Shown: piece by piece, positions 1 through 14,213 of the stretch
Numbering within the stretch: position 1 is the first letter of the stretch
Layout: every line of letters begins with the position of its first letter
Origin: Lithospermum erythrorhizon
Lineage: Eukaryota; Streptophyta; Magnoliopsida; Boraginales; Boraginaceae
Length of the DNA stretch: 64,000 nucleotides
NCBI GenBank assembly: GCA_019722365.1
Contig: JADFUC010001455.1
Location: forward strand, 248,001 to 312,000
Direction of reading: 5' to 3'
The notes under the pieces: generated by a model
What the model was told of the DNA's origin: nothing
What the model saw: only the letters and a program-made list of their open reading frames with translations
Database searches by the model: none
Translations under genes and position numbers: made by a program

Positions 1-2859
1 GAATGATTTATATTTATAATCTACTTTATTATTAACAAAATAATTTTTAAATAGATCAAATTATGTGTAAATTCAAACAATAAAATTTATTAATTTTGCT
101 AATTGAAAAAATAAAATAAACAATCTTTTTGGGATGGAGTTAGTATTGTTCCAAACCCTCTCAGAGATTTTGAAAAGATTTCATGTAACGCGAAGTGCTT
201 AAGGATTGTTTCACATTTTAGACAAACATAGCCATCTAATTAAAAATGTAGCTCAAATTTTAGGATCATTCACATGCAACTCATTAAAGATTATGGTGGT
301 TTTGAATTCCAGTCATAATAATGAGACTAAATTAATTATAATGTTTTCTTCACACAAAAAAACCTTGCTTTCACATTTTGACAACCTAAGTTGCCTCTTA
401 ATTTCCTTCCTCATCCTTCACGTTTTGTTCATATTTTACATGTCCATGCCTAGTCGAAACTAATAGCCCAATTTATTATGATTGGGTCAATAGAATTATA
501 AAGTTATAAGGGGTCGTAATAAATGGTGTGTACAACTTGTTTTTAATGATTTATAATATATTATTAAAAAAATAAATGTGGTTACGTGGACAACCTATTA
601 ATAAAAAAAAATATTGCTCTTTGTAATAAGAATATACGCATGGATATTACATGAGATTACGTGACCATTTCTCTATAAGGGAAAGATTATTTATTCATGT
701 TTTATTTATATGAATTTGATTATTATTAAACGATAAGATTAAAAAATACTCAATGTTGTCCTTACTTGTCTGAATTTATTGGAATGTCCAGGTCACTTAG
801 AGATGTTATTGGCTGGATTAAGAAAAAATATATCCGCCTTACTACTATTAATAGACAAGCATATTTATTAAAAGTCATTGTTCGATAAAATCACATGTAT
901 GTTGGTTCTTATTGGTTTGATTTATTGTAGATACATAGATATGTGATCCGCATTGGCATTCATATTTCACATTATCAAGAAACTTGTTTTGAGCTATCAC
1001 AGTTCAGACATTACTGATTTATTATATTCCTCAAGTATTAACATATTGCATTGTAATTTGATCTTCTATAGTATTAATATTCCGATCCATGCTTTAGACT
1101 ACATGTAGCATTTTGCATCTATATTGCCCCCTAAATTGAACACATCAAATAGTATTTTGCATCTATAATTTATATTAAATGGAATCATTTAAAGTTAAAC
1201 TAAGGACTTACTTTTATGTAATTTTATTTATTTAATAAAATTTTGGGATACATATTTATTTTACAAATTTTTGAAACAAAAAACGAAACAAACAAAAAAG
1301 TTATTCAATTTTCCTCTCAAATATATGACTTTTCTATCTCAGAGGTAAATACTCCATATGACATGCTCGAAACCAAATATTGAGATGAGCTTCCTTGGAG
1401 ACTCCACAATATTTCAAAATGAGAATGGTATTAAAGACAAAATTTGAATTTTGGCCCCAACATTACCTCAAAGTTCAATTTTGGCCCCAAAATGGACGTC
1501 CAAATGCGTTTGACTGTCAAAATTGGGATTAACTATTAATTTTAAAATAGAATTTTATATCACTTTACTTTACTAAACTGAGACATTAGCTGAGACCACA
1601 AAGTTATAATTGGCTACTTTCTGAATTCCCAATTCACTCTCGGACTTTAATGTTCTCATCATCCCTTAATTTATTTAGATGCAATAAATGCGTTGCATTG
1701 AACTAATTTTTTTATGAAGACTTAACACAAAAAGTTATTCCCATTAAAGGGCTAACGACATTTGGGTAATATTCTCTCTGAATTATTAGATTCAAAGTGA
1801 AACGAATATTAGTGAAAAATTAGTCAAGTTGGCCGATTCACATACCATTTCAATCTACACTACAGCAAGAATAACCATTATTAATTTTTCTTAAGGAGAC
1901 ATGTCTCACGTTGATTGAACAGAATCATCATGTAAATTTACAACTGTTAGAAAAAATATATTTCAAACACTTAGTTATAACAATATTTAATTTATACTTA
2001 AGGTCATTTGATCACTAAAAATAAAATTTGTAACAAAACTTAGATTATTGGGTTTACAACAAGATTTTTTCACCTACCCTGCAGTAGTTCTGATAACATG
2101 ATATCCAATTCAATCCATGATTAATGTTACATGTATACTTCTTTTACTGTAAATTGATTTTAGGAGGTAATAGTGTAATAAATTTTTAACAACACATTAC
2201 ATCTGTTGTTTCATGCAATCTGGAATCCGTAGTCACTATTTTTATAATGTGCCCAGATAGCCTCCGTAAAAAAGTTGACAATACAAACTCACTTACTCTA
2301 CCAACTTGGGCCACCCTCAGAAAATAAAATTAAATAGTAGAAACTTTTATAAATGACCTACTTCCACCGCAATACGTCAGATACCCCATAAACTAGTTAA
2401 TTTTTATGAGACATAGTTTCAATTTGAAGCTGAGCAAGAATTACACGTCAATAGACGCAAGATTGGTGACAACTCTACTAATTCAATCAACTTATTAATA
2501 AAAGCACCAAATTATGAATAGCAAAGACCACCTAGATCATGGTATTATTTGCTAAATTAAGCAACACTGACAACAGACTTTCTCAGTTTTAGTTCCATAT
2601 AGTATATGCAATCTATGATGTTATTTTTGATGAAATTTATAAATTGTTGAACCACACAAATATTAATGATGAAGAAAAAAAGTATTTCCATTATTATGGA
2701 AATGACTCCCACTGGCTACGCAAGAAAGCTACTGCCTTTTCTTCTTGATGATGTCATTTTAGTTGATACAATAACAGTAGCTAGTCATATTGGCTTCATC
2801 ATGTTCACATACATATAATAAATCTACTTAATTGTAATTTTATCACAAAATTATCCATT

Positions 2860-3096
2860 CCTTTGGGTTCTTTTTTATAGTTATATTTTTTAAATTTTTG
2901 AAATTAAATATATTTATTTATGTTATATAATATTTGATAAAAAAATATATTAATAAAAAGCACTCAAATATATTTTTCACGCTGATATAATTTTCATAAA
3001 GTATATTATATAATATAAATAAAAAATATTCACGATCAAAATTTAAAAAATTTAACTATCAAAAAATAAAATAAATAATCTTTTTAAGAACTAAGG
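2860..3096. mobile_element. MITE-like element with long AT-rich inverted repeats
   Basis: The left arm (about 2860-2940) and the reverse complement of the right arm (about 3020-3096) align over roughly 65 bp. Shared blocks include ATAGTTA followed by TTTTTTAAATTTT and then TATTTATATTATATAATAT-like sequence. The outer ends both read CCTT then GTTCTT. There is no coding capacity. The AT richness makes chance similarity a real concern, so the superfamily is left open. Confidence 0.4.
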
Positions 3097-3884
3097 AAAG
3101 ATAATTTAACCACGGAAAGTCAATTAACATGTTTCACACTCTTACACGATTTATATGGCTTAATGTCCTTAATTCCAATTTGGAACACCTAGCTAGCTAT
3201 GCAAATGTGTTCCTTATTATTAGTTCTTAATAATTTATAATCAGAACGTGGGTTTGATGTTTTTTAAATAAATAAGATGATGTTTAGTTCATTACTGTTA
3301 ATGCATATAGTTTCACAATAAATTTTGGTTAAGTTTAATAAGTACTCCACAAACTACATACTTCCGTATTAGTTAATAAGGTTAATGTTACTCCATAATC
3401 ATTTTACTAAAATACTAGCTTAATGGACCGTCAATTGACAGGCAATTCTATTATCCATCTAAATATGGGACTACTACATGTTAGTAACCTTATATCAGTA
3501 GTTAATACTCCGTATTGATTAGCGACATTAAAAGACTAAACAACAACATGCATTTTGTTTTGAATTAATCATTACAGACTTGATTGGCAAAAGAATAGAG
3601 ATTCTTCATCTAAAAAATGAAGCTGCAAAAGTATTATATTTACAGACTTTTAAGTTTCAAAATTGCTAAACTTAGATGGGGCTTAGATTATTCAACTACA
3701 GACATATCAATCAAGCTTCAAAGTTGCCTGCTCCTGAACCCTCTTCCCGAAAGTTCGACGCAACATCATAAATGATTTGTTCTGAAAATCTATTCTTATG
3801 GAGTTCAAACCATAAGATTCATCTGTGAAAACCAGAAGAAGCTAGATATTACTGCATAAATTATGGACTAAATAAAAGGAAACA

Positions 3885-4200
3885 CTAATAATGAGTATTT
3901 GATTATATTTGTCAGAACTGAGTTAATTCTTATATGTAACAAATGTCTTGGTAAGAAGAAATATATAACAATACATAGTAATGTTGATATCAATGCAATA
4001 AATATTCATGTATCAAGAATATAATAAAATAAATGTGTCATTAACATAACAAGATGTAACAAATTAAATACTAATAATAAGCATTCTATATCTTCAATAC
4101 TTCGAATATTATATTTGTCAGATTTGACTTAGATCTTATATGTAACAAATGTCTTGGTACATAAAAATCTACAGCAATACACAATAAATAATATGAATAC
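3885..4200. repeat. Tandem duplication, offset about 206 bp
   Basis: The block TATATGTAACAAATGTCTTG occurs at 3931 and again at 4137. Neighbouring sequence is also shared, including ATTATATTTGTCAGA before it and AACAATACA-like sequence after it. This points to a local duplication of about 206 bp with later divergence. No gene is associated. Confidence 0.6.
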
Positions 4201-5350
4201 GAACCAACATAGTAAAACTGCACATTGGAAAATGTACTATAATGTTTCTTTGGACTTTGATATTATTCTTGAATAAGTAAGTGTATGCGATAAACTTTCA
4301 TACATGAGGAATACAACAAAATAAACCAATTGCATTTTGGATTTGGGTAGAATGTGAAATGTTTTAATCTTTAACCACATGCAATAGAAGAAGAAGCCAA
4401 GCAATCACAACACAAAGATGGACAAAACGACCGGGGCATGGTGGCGGCGGATGGATTGGTTTTTTATTTGTTCGAGGTCGGCAAGGTGAGGATGGGAGAA
4501 ACCTCTCTACGTATGTATAGTCTAGAATGAACAGGTGAGAGGAGGAAAAAAATGGAAAATGTTACTCCAGAGCCAACGCCCGTGCTGACCGTTTTGCCCA
4601 CTTGTAAGCCTTTTTATAATATATTATTAATAAAGAGTGTTAGTCAAATGACGGACGAGATGATGTTTTATTCAATAGTTTGTCGAATTAATTTTGTAAA
4701 ATATAATATATCAAAACAAATACCTAAAACACTAATAAATTAAAGGTCAATCAAAACATTATTGAAATTTTAAACTTCTTTCTTATTCCAGGTGAATTTC
4801 ATTGCCTTTCAAAGTCAATGAGATATGGCATCAATCTACTGGGTCCCATTAATTAGTTCATACCCAGGGCTCAAGGCAATGCATTATTATATCAAACATT
4901 CAATGATCGATGAGCATTGCATACACATGTAATATGCATGCATCTAACCTGTTGTTGAAAATCTATATATCTAATAATAATATTAATCTCATTCTCTATC
5001 AAGATCGCAATCTCATAATGATTTGAGAGAGCAACGTGTTGCGATTCATATATATTATTGACTAATTTGTAACATTTGATCTACTAAAGATCAAATCGTA
5101 ATAATTTAGACCAATTTTTTTAATACTCAAATTGAAAGATTTCTTGTCATTAAAATACAAGAAGCTAACTCTTAGTTCGATTTAAGAATGGTCATTAATC
5201 AAGTAAGTTTTGTGACATTTAACTTATTAATAAATTTCCTTTATGATGGCGATGTCTTATAAGAATCATTCCACTAATAGTAGACATGTATGATATCAAA
5301 GAATTTTGGACCATCAAATACGTGTCACAAAATTTAAGTTTGTTTCAAAG

Positions 5351-5352
<2 letters not shown>

Positions 5353-5395
<43 letters not shown>
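5353..5395. repeat. (TA)n microsatellite
   Basis: An uninterrupted TA dinucleotide run of about 21 units. It is intergenic, and the short open frame that runs through it encodes an artificial Tyr-Ile repeat. Confidence 0.95.
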
Positions 5396-5396
<1 letters not shown>

Positions 5397-6908
5397 TTAA
5401 TTTATAAAGATGGAGTACTTAGTTTGGATGTATGTCTTATTGGCATCTTGGTACATATATACGTGTTATTATGTTAACATCCAAATAAATAAAGTAAGGT
5501 GTTAGAGTATTGTATCACTCCCCTTTAAACTATACGATTTAAAAAATTTAAAATCTGATAAACGACGTTTTCAGCCTTCCCTTAAAATAACTTGAGCTCT
5601 AAAAATTTGCACACGCTCAAATTCAGATTCATCCCCTATAATATTTCTCTCCATACTTCGACCTTCTTTTATATTAATGGAAAATTCAAAATACACGAAT
5701 TTTATATTTTAATAATAAAAAGTTGTTAAAGTACATACATAAAAAATTAACTCCTAAAATAAAAAAAAATAAAAAATTTTAAATATATTTTAGAGAAAAT
5801 TTTAGGAAAACTGATGCGCATGCTCTTATTATCTAATTTATTTGCTGAGTATTTAGTAGCTTTCTTACAACTTTGCGTTTTATAGCAAAAAATAAATATT
5901 TTTAACATAGAACATTTACAAATTGTATTCACTCTTTAGACATACTCTGCCAAAATAAGTAAATTACATAATTAAAAGAATAGAATAATCAAGGCTTAGG
6001 TCATGGGGGACTTTCTCAAATCATACCTCCTAGCTAAAGATTATGTGGATAAAAACAGGACATCTATCAACTGAATTCAAAGGAAGGGCATCTCATTTTC
6101 AATGACAGAAGACATGTTGGTCAACACTGGTTTAATAAATTAAAGAACCATATAAATAAATTTTCTATAGTTTAATTGGTTATTGTTACTTAAGAAAGAA
6201 AAACCATTTATCCAAATTAAAGAATCATAGAAAGAAATTTCCTATATTTTAATTGGTTATTGATATAATTATTATATGAAGTAATTAGAGAACTAGAGCA
6301 TTGTATCCATCCAGAGAATCATCTAGTGGAGGAGAATGTGACTTTACCCTTCACTCTTTAACAAATCAAGCAAATATTTTAGAAAAAATGCATGTTACAA
6401 ATTGACAAATTCTCGAAACAAAAAATATGATATTTTAATTTATGAGCGGGTCTTAAAATGTCTTGCAATATAATGAACACTTCCGTCTTCTTTACAAAAA
6501 TTATATCATCATTTGGATGATTTGAATATTGTGCCAAATCTACTATAACAATTTTTTTATAATTCCTAATAATAAGTAATTGTATAAATCACCAAAAATC
6601 CAGATTAACAATAATAAAAATTTTGAATCTATCTGGTAAAGATTTTAACATAATGATAAAACGTAATACCTTTCACAAAAAATTCGAAAACTAAATCATC
6701 ACGAGATAAGTGAGCAACCATGTATTAATCCCCTAATTTTCCGATTGACTTAGGAAGCTTTGAAGTAATCCCCTAATTTTGAGATCGACTTAGAAGCTTT
6801 CAACTAATATTATCGATCGATCCGCCATTTTATTCACTTAGTACCCACCGAAGCGCACCAGCCCGAGATCGCAAGTTACTCTCCTTTTCTGATATACATG
6901 TTGGCCAT

Positions 6909-7351
6909 TCATTCAACGACGGGGTGATTTGTTATATCTTCCGCATCCTTTATAAATACCATAACCTTTACTTCATTAAAGCGAATGCCATATCGTCGCT
7001 CTCCCATATTTATTACCAACTTTAAACATCCTCGCTCTAACTTGATCGCCTGAGCGTTCGCGGCGAGGCGCATCATGCCAAGGATTACTCGCGGAACCAT
7101 CTCAACCCGAAATACTAAAATATTTAAAGATCCGTATAAGAAAGACATATTCTGTGGTGTTTTATTTCCTTGAAGAAACTAGGTGAAACTCCTCGAAAAT
7201 CACCATCAATTATAATGAGACTGCTGTTTTCCTTGTTTAGCTGAATGCTTGTGCTGGCTATTTCTGCTGGTCGACTAAATCTCCCATGGTTAATGGTTTC
7301 CACCATCGATCTCAATTTCAATAATGCAATCATAATTTCCTCAATCCACAT
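6909..7351 (-). pseudogene. Possible Ty3/gypsy (Athila-type) protease relic
   Basis: Two overlapping short minus-strand frames can be read as one frameshifted stretch. The part at about 6915-7110 contains PRVILGMMRLAANAQAI followed by a Lys-Leu-Val-Ile segment. This resembles the end of plant gypsy pepsin-like protease domains, where a VILG-R-P-F-L-A-type motif precedes a short beta-strand repeat. The catalytic Asp-Thr/Ser-Gly motif was not found. No LTRs or other pol domains were seen nearby, so this would be an isolated decayed fragment. It could be chance similarity. Confidence 0.3.
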
Positions 7352-9219
7352 TTATATTCTCTGAATCAAACAACTCATTACTTGATTAGTTAATAATATC
7401 TTAGAAAATTCCTAATTCATATCAAGGACAGTAAGTTTTTGAGCGTCAAGCCAAGCTGGCTGGTGATTCACAGACTTCAAGGCTTCACTATCCGAACTTT
7501 CCGAGATGCCATGAAATGAGATTGCCTCGCTCACAGTAGCTTCATATAACCCCGCCCCTCGTCACAGCGATCACGAACGGAGTAGGTGGTACTGCAGGCT
7601 TCCGAAAGCTTGGTCACGTGATGACCACGTACACCGACGATCAATTTAAGATGCCAAGATTTAAGTGTGAATAAATACGTAGACAAAGTAACATTACCTT
7701 TATCAAAGAAATATCAAGTATTTATGAGATCTAAAGAGACTCTACCTACCAAGTGAGTGTGTCCTCTATTACGATTCCCAAAAGTTCTTCACTAACCTAC
7801 GATACGATCCATGATAATTATTATTTTTTGGGTCCATCAATAAAATAACCCATATATCATACACAATCTCATTTGTAATGATCTATTTGTTACTTGATCA
7901 TCAACATCAATATTAATATGTTCTAGTGTTTCTAAAGATGATTTCATCTACATAAATAATTAATTATAATAAGAGGGTCGGATAATATGTATTCTTACTA
8001 TCATGATAGCAAGCCGGTTGTTTCCGAATTGATTGTAAAATAATATTTTAATATATTGAAATAATTTAGATAAGAATGTTATCTCACTCAAACTTCACAT
8101 GCACTAGGATGCCATCATACCAGAAAGAAAAGTCACCTTCCATCACTTTCTTCTGCCCCACATGTCCAAAGCATCAAGAAATATGAACTTCTACATTCTT
8201 ACCAATCTTACCTATCAAGCAAATTGACTTATAATGCATGCATGAGCTGGATGATTATATACTCAAGCATCCCAATTTAAGTGGTATGTTTTTTAACGAC
8301 ACAATTTTTAAGCAATAATTCATTTATTTAACGTTTTAACAAAAAGATTCAGACTATTAGATACTACAGATTAATTCAATAAGGAAGTAGTATTAATCAA
8401 TTTTATTATTTGATTAATGCAGTCACTGTGAGGAGTGTTTTCTTGGAGGTGTGAAAGTGCAAACTTTATGTTTTTCCACAAATTTATACCCCTTCATTTG
8501 AAAACAAGAAATAGTAGGAGACTTTGATTTTGGTATTTGTCTCTCTGCTGTAGCTTATTTGGTTACCATGATTAGTCAGCTTGCAAGATTATGCCTGATT
8601 TCTCTCAAGACCTGTCCTTTCTGATAAGATTTTTTTTCCTTTCTCATGTTTATGTCTGTTACTTTGGTACATTGCAGAAAATTGTTGACAATGTCTACTT
8701 CCAAGAAATAGTTGACCTGTAAATTGTTAATCTTGGCTAATCTTAATAACGTTGGGGAAATTTTAGCTCGGCTTGATGAGTAAATCTAAGTATATAAGTA
8801 CCACCGGGGAACGAAAGTTACCAGTTTCTCGTGATACAGATCTGAATCAGAAAATGAGAGCCAATTTGAAAAAGATGCTATAAAAGGACATGCAAGGGAA
8901 AACCAAGCATCCAATTCCTTCAAGTTATACAATAGTGAACATCAGAATTAAGATGCCAGTGCTAATATTTACTGAAAGAACTCTAATGCTTAATGCTATC
9001 TCAGAATTGTCAGAATACCATCCTAAATTCTATGTACATGAATATACCCTACCATGGGTGAGGGAGAAACTCTTACATTAAAAAATTTATGCCCTGCGAC
9101 GACACTGAAGCATTAGCAAGACAAGAAACTATAGTCTCTAGTGGAAAGCCCCAGCCAGCAGCATTATCCAACCAAACAACTACAGATGGATATGACATTA
9201 TAATATATCTGTTCTGTCA
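7352..9219. other. Intergenic stretch downstream of the lipase gene
   Basis: No gene was recognised. A relatively CG-containing patch at about 7430-7640 could belong to the same decayed retroelement as the protease-like fragment beside it, but I found no motif to support that. The end adjacent to 9220 should include the lipase 3' UTR and polyadenylation site. Confidence 0.5.
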
Positions 9220-12200
9220 CTATGATATTCCATGATCAGGTTTTTTATTAGATTCAAGGACTTCCGAGGATCCCTCTGCCTCCAACTCTTTGATAATCTT
9301 TTCGATCTTTCTTCGATATACTGGCATATAGTGGTCGCTGATCATGGTTTTTGATAGCCTTATTTTACTATACAATGATCTAGGGGTTAAGAACATCCCA
9401 ACGTTTTCCTCTGTTGGATAAGAATTATCTGCTGTATCAGAGGTCTCTCCATTGTCACCTTCCTGGTGAATTTCTTCAGAGAAATCTGTTATAATGTGCA
9501 TAACCTTCCCAGGAGGGAAGAATCTATGCGCCTCCTTAGTATCAGGAACCGAACCTCCAGGCTGATTCTCACTCATTTTTGCAATGGCTGCTTCTTCATC
9601 CCTTATTTCCTTTATAACATCAGTTTCTTCAGCATCACCTTCATCATAAAGCTCATGCTCAAGTTGTTGCCACAATTCAACTTCTGTCATGCGGTCTTCA
9701 AGTCTATCATGGTCTGTTAAGTCCTCGTTATCAACAAGATTATCCATAACACTTTCTTCTGTAATCTCATCCCTAACATTTTCAGAGTTCCAGATCATTG
9801 CCTCTGCAGAAGAGACAGGGAATTCCCCAGTCTCGGTGGCAGTTGTTTCCACCTCAGTGGCAGTAATAAATGGTTCGGAAACTTGTTCGGGGGTCAAGAC
9901 GTCATCATCTGCATTCACCTTAGAAGGATGGGATCGAAGACGAGGACCAATACAGGACCAAGATGCCAAGGTTAGTGATGGGCGCGACCATGCTGCCCTA
10001 GCCATGGTTTGAGCTCTCTTCATAACAACCTAGAATAAATAAATACATCAACAGCTTAGGTAACTAACTCATCATTTCACAGAGACGGAAAAAAATTCAA
10101 CCAGGGTAAACAGAGGCATCGTTATGACCTCGTATTAACTAAAAAATTCATGCTTCATCAATCAATGTTTTAAGCATGCAGACCAAATTCGAACCTCCCA
10201 TTTCCAAAACAAGAGAAAGAGAAACCAAAAATTAAGGAGCTACTTATTCCCACTCAATCTAAAAACCCATATCATCCATCCCCCAAACTCCCACTGCGCA
10301 GCCCCGTTCCCTGTGCATATTCCTATTTTAAGATCATGTTCTATGTCTTATCTGGACCTCTCCAACTAATTCGAGAATGAGGCAGAAGGTAGTCTGACCC
10401 TTAACGAATGATTGAAGTTGATATTATACTATACCTGTGTCCCATCAGACACTGGACTTAGAATCGCGCCAGCACCAGCGACCTTCGCTCTTGCAGTAGC
10501 AATAGATGGAAGACGAGACCCCAAAGCTGATGCAGATCGATAAACTGTGCTTAATACTCTAGTACGTTCAATCTGGTTCCTCAAATCATTCAGCCAAGCT
10601 GAAGCTGTAACCTATAATAGAGGGACATCAAGATTCAAGAATGAGTGAGGCAATATATTTAATCTACACTGAAGCTGTAGCCAAGCTGAAGCTGTAACCT
10701 TCAAAGAAATTGTTCTCTCTCGAATTCATTTTATTTTTGTTTGGTTGTGGAGATCGGGCAACGGGATTAGGTTTGGGGGAGAGTTGTTAAGTGAGAGACA
10801 GACCTCTGCGCGCAAGTCATCAACAGAAGCAGCAGAAAATGTAGGCACCAGATCAGCCCCATTAATCACTGATGTAATGAACTCATTGCCAGACTCTGCT
10901 AGTTCCCATGTCATACAAGCAGCTGCATCATATTATCATAGTAAAGGTCGAGTACCGAGTCGATGAAAGAACACCTATGGCACCATTAAGAAATTAGAAC
11001 TTATTGAACAGCTGACCAACCTGGAGCAAATGAGACACAAGTGGCCGCAGCTAGTTCCTTCTGTTCACGCAATACATAAGTTAAAAGAGCTGCAGTACCA
11101 CCTCCCAATGAGTGTCCAACTATCTGTTCACAATGTAATAATGTGACAATAAATAAACTATGAATAAACTGAAGCATAACTGGTTTAACCAAACAAAACT
11201 TCCTCATGTCCGGGTGTTTTTGGTTTGTGTGGAGGTAACATGGTGGGTCAGAGAGAGGACAAGAATGAAAAATACCTTAAGTTTGTAATCCGGATATTCA
11301 CTAAGTGCTTTCAAAAGACAAGGAGTTGCTAGCTTTGCAATCCATCGTGCAGCCGCCACCATCCCACAATGAGCGTAGCCTAGCACCAAATTGCTAACTC
11401 CCCCCTCATGCACAACAGTGTGATGAAACGGAACAACAGCTCCAGTAACAGCCGTCAATGTATCCTTGATACTGTGAGTTCCTCGAATTAGTAAGAGAAA
11501 ACTTTTCGCTTCATGGTTGATCAATATAGTAAATGCTGGCTTCAAAATCTGCACAATTCATATGGATGCGATATTAAGAAAAAAATGGACTAAAATATGT
11601 CTTTCCTTGGACTGCCTTTCACTCCCAAAACTATGTAGTGGTTACTCAATCGGTCAATCCTCAAAACTAAATAAGCCCTTCCCATTTCTTCCATGACGCA
11701 GGAACCAGTAAACGACCACAAAAAATTATGGAAGGGTGGCTCACAAACATTTCAAGTGATACAATATAATTGAGTAGATATATAAACGAAGTAAATAACT
11801 CACCCCAGCTTTCGGTTCGTGAAGAAGAACGTTTTCTTGGGAATATCCTGTTTCCTCAAGAAATATGGGAAAAGATTTTTTAGAGAAATGCCAACAAAGA
11901 GTTAACAATTCTAAAAGATATTTAAGCTCTCCAACAATTGCAGATCCTTTAAGCTGTACACTGTCACTACCCCCAAATATGCTGGCAACGTGCAAATTCC
12001 CCTGCAAAGTTCGTATAGATGAAATTCACAAGTTGAAAAAATGAAAACTAATTAGCAACCATCAAGAGCGATGCAGCAATAAACAAAGATTCACGTCATA
12101 CTAAACAAATTGCTGAAAACTTGGAATAAAAGTTGCATATCATGTTAACAAAGAAATATGGAGTAATTTCTAGCAAATTGTAGGCAAAAGGGGCTCCCTA

Positions 12201-12573
12201 ACAATTAGTAAATCTCGGAATATGAACTTTAGAAAAAGATTATATGCAATGGCTACACGCTACACATACATACCTGTCTTTTCCAGAGAAAATTGATGCC
12301 AAAAGCTAAATCTGCAATTGGCCATTTCCCTAAAGTCTCGGAATACGTAAATCTAAGTGTCTCCGACAAAGTTGAAATCGTCTCCAACCACGTCACAGGA
12401 GCTTGTATTAGTCTATGTGAAACCCTATTTATCCCTAACTGCACTTCATTCGCTACATTAGTTACAGATTCGTCATCTTCTTCACGTGACAAACTAGACT
12501 GCAATTTCTTATTTAATGTATAATACAAAAGGGCAGCTGCACCTGCTGCTGTTGCCATTGTCGCCGTTGCCAT
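9220..12573 (-). CDS. Class-3 lipase (sn-1 diacylglycerol-lipase type alpha/beta hydrolase)
   Basis: Seven exons (minus): 12274-12573, 11804-12001, 11276-11548, 11021-11123, 10804-10922, 10435-10611, 9220-10029. They join in frame at GT/AG sites into about 659 residues. The start is the ATG at 12573, giving MATATMATAAGAAALLYYTL, an Ala-rich N terminus with a possible membrane segment as in the plant lipase-3 family with a Lipase3_N region (At4g16070-like from memory). The nucleophile elbow GHSLGGG is at about residues 260-266 (Ser262). The acid is probably Asp315 in INGADLVPTFS, and the His probably the one in ISDHYMPVY (about 623). An acidic low-complexity insert lies at about residues 430-550. 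Members hydrolyse acylglycerols or phospholipids, but the substrate of this one is unknown. A non-coding first exon ending near 13730 is possible. The exon-6 acceptor region is duplicated inside intron 5. Confidence 0.9.
10592..10700. repeat. Duplicated intron/exon junction in lipase intron 5
   Basis: A 22-bp block (AGCCAAGCTGAAGC then TGTAACCT on the plus strand) spans the intron-5/exon-6 acceptor at 10592-10613. It recurs perfectly at 10679-10700 inside the intron, with a further partial copy at 10669-10679. On the transcribed strand the copy also carries an AG followed by GTTACAGCTTCAGC, so it could act as an alternative 3' splice site. Confidence 0.85.
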
Positions 12574-12970
12574 GAGATTTCGATTTCTAAGTCTTGAAAT
12601 TTCAAAAAAAAAGGGATCATTAGTAAATAAAAGATATTCCCATACCAAATGACAACAAAGTCAAGACCTTCATAAAAATGCACAAGGTTCATCTAGAACA
12701 AAAGCATTCAGAAAACCTAGCCACCTTTAAAAAAAAAAACCTCATTCGACACGCAAATAATACCACAAAAACTTCTTCTTAGAACCCAATAATAGTTCAA
12801 ATTCAATTCAGTAATGACAACAAGGAACAAATTTATATCAGTAGTAGCTACCTCTTCATCCACAAACCCAATGATGTCAACTCATCAAGTACGAACTAGA
12901 GCACATGTATAACTCCACCCTACTAAACCCCTCTAGATACATATTCAATGTTTTGGGCAACTAATACTAA

Positions 12971-13219
12971 CTCCATTTCAATTTAACGGGGAAGTTTGAC
13001 TAAGCAATAAAAAATACTCAACTTCGACCCTAAATTAATCTTATTTAAACATTTTTTTATTAACGTGCAACTTGGTAAAACACAAGTGTGTAGAGTAAAT
13101 TATCTAATTTTATCGATATTTCGATATAAATACAAAGTTAAAGGAATGAATAATAACTTCAATGGTATGTCCACATTTTGTCGAATAAAAACTTCCCACT
13201 TAAATCGAAATGGAGGGAA
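12971..13219. mobile_element. Stowaway-like MITE
   Basis: The left end CTCCATTTCAATTTAACGGG (continuing GAAGTTT) and the reverse complement of the right end CTCCATTTCGATTTAAGTGG (continuing GAAGTTT) match at about 24 of 27 positions. The CTCC-type terminus and size of about 250 bp fit Tc1/mariner-derived Stowaway MITEs. TA dinucleotides occur just outside both ends. It lies upstream of the lipase coding start, possibly within a 5' UTR intron. Confidence 0.7.
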
Positions 13220-14213
13220 TAGTAATGACTGACACCTTCTAATTAACCCTTCATTCTAACAAAAAATCCTTCTGTTTTCACACTCAATAATATTTTTCAT
13301 AGTTCAGATAACCAAATTCATAAAGGGAAATTAACTCAATAATAACATCATTCAAGAATAAAAAAACTCATCTTTCATAACTACACTATAAAATAATATA
13401 AAAAATCCTAATTTCAGTATTTCATATACTCAATAAAACCCATACAAATAATAAAAATCACTTTTTTAAATACCCAAATGATCAAATAACCCAAACAAAT
13501 CAACTCCTATTCAATTCAGCACATTCTTTAAATTTTTTTCAGCTGAAAAATAAGACAAATAAACAAAACTAAATAAATAAAACCAAAAAGATATTAACTT
13601 TAGCATCTGGAAGAACAAATCCTTAGACATATCTTGACACTTGAAAAATTGTTCAACAAAATTATTATTTTTAATAGTGAAAATGGACAAACAATTTGGG
13701 ACAGTGAATTAATATCGTTGTAAACAAACCTATTCTCTTGGAGTTGGAGTAAAAAAAAGCACCGAAATTTGAGGGATTTTAGTATGAAGATTTCAAGTTT
13801 AATTTGTGATTATTTATTATTACAAGGATTTTATTTGTAATAATATTTTTTGTGTTAGTTTGAAAAGATTATGTGTGATGTGACATCAGCAAGTACACGT
13901 GTCTGTCTAATCTATGCTTTCTACATTATGTTGTCCAGCTACTCACACCACTTAGGTCCGTTTCTTAAAATCATTAAAAAATTAAACTTAATTAATTTAT
14001 TATTTTTTTATTAAGTTTGTTTGATAATTAAATATTTTAAGGATTAAATAAATTAAGATCTTATCAAAATCATTAATAAAATATTAAGTTAAAATTCTTA
14101 ATTTAATTTTTTCCTTTTAAAAAAATTAAAATTGATAAAGTCCAAATTTACATACTTCTCATTTCATAATATTTTTTACATCTCACTTAACTCTCCATTA
14201 ATATTAATAATAG

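Larger units (their letters stand above)
1..6900. other. AT-rich intergenic region without recognisable genes
   Basis: I see no supportable protein-coding gene here. Open frames are short, low in complexity and lack family motifs. The stretch holds a MITE-like inverted repeat (2860-3096), a tandem duplication (3885-4200), a TA microsatellite (5353-5395) and a short 40-bp tandem duplication near 6726-6805. The rest is unstructured AT-rich DNA typical of plant intergenic sequence. Confidence 0.6.

Noticed and set aside
5286..5477. 63-codon frame with a Tyr-Ile repeat
   Set aside because: Created by the TA microsatellite.
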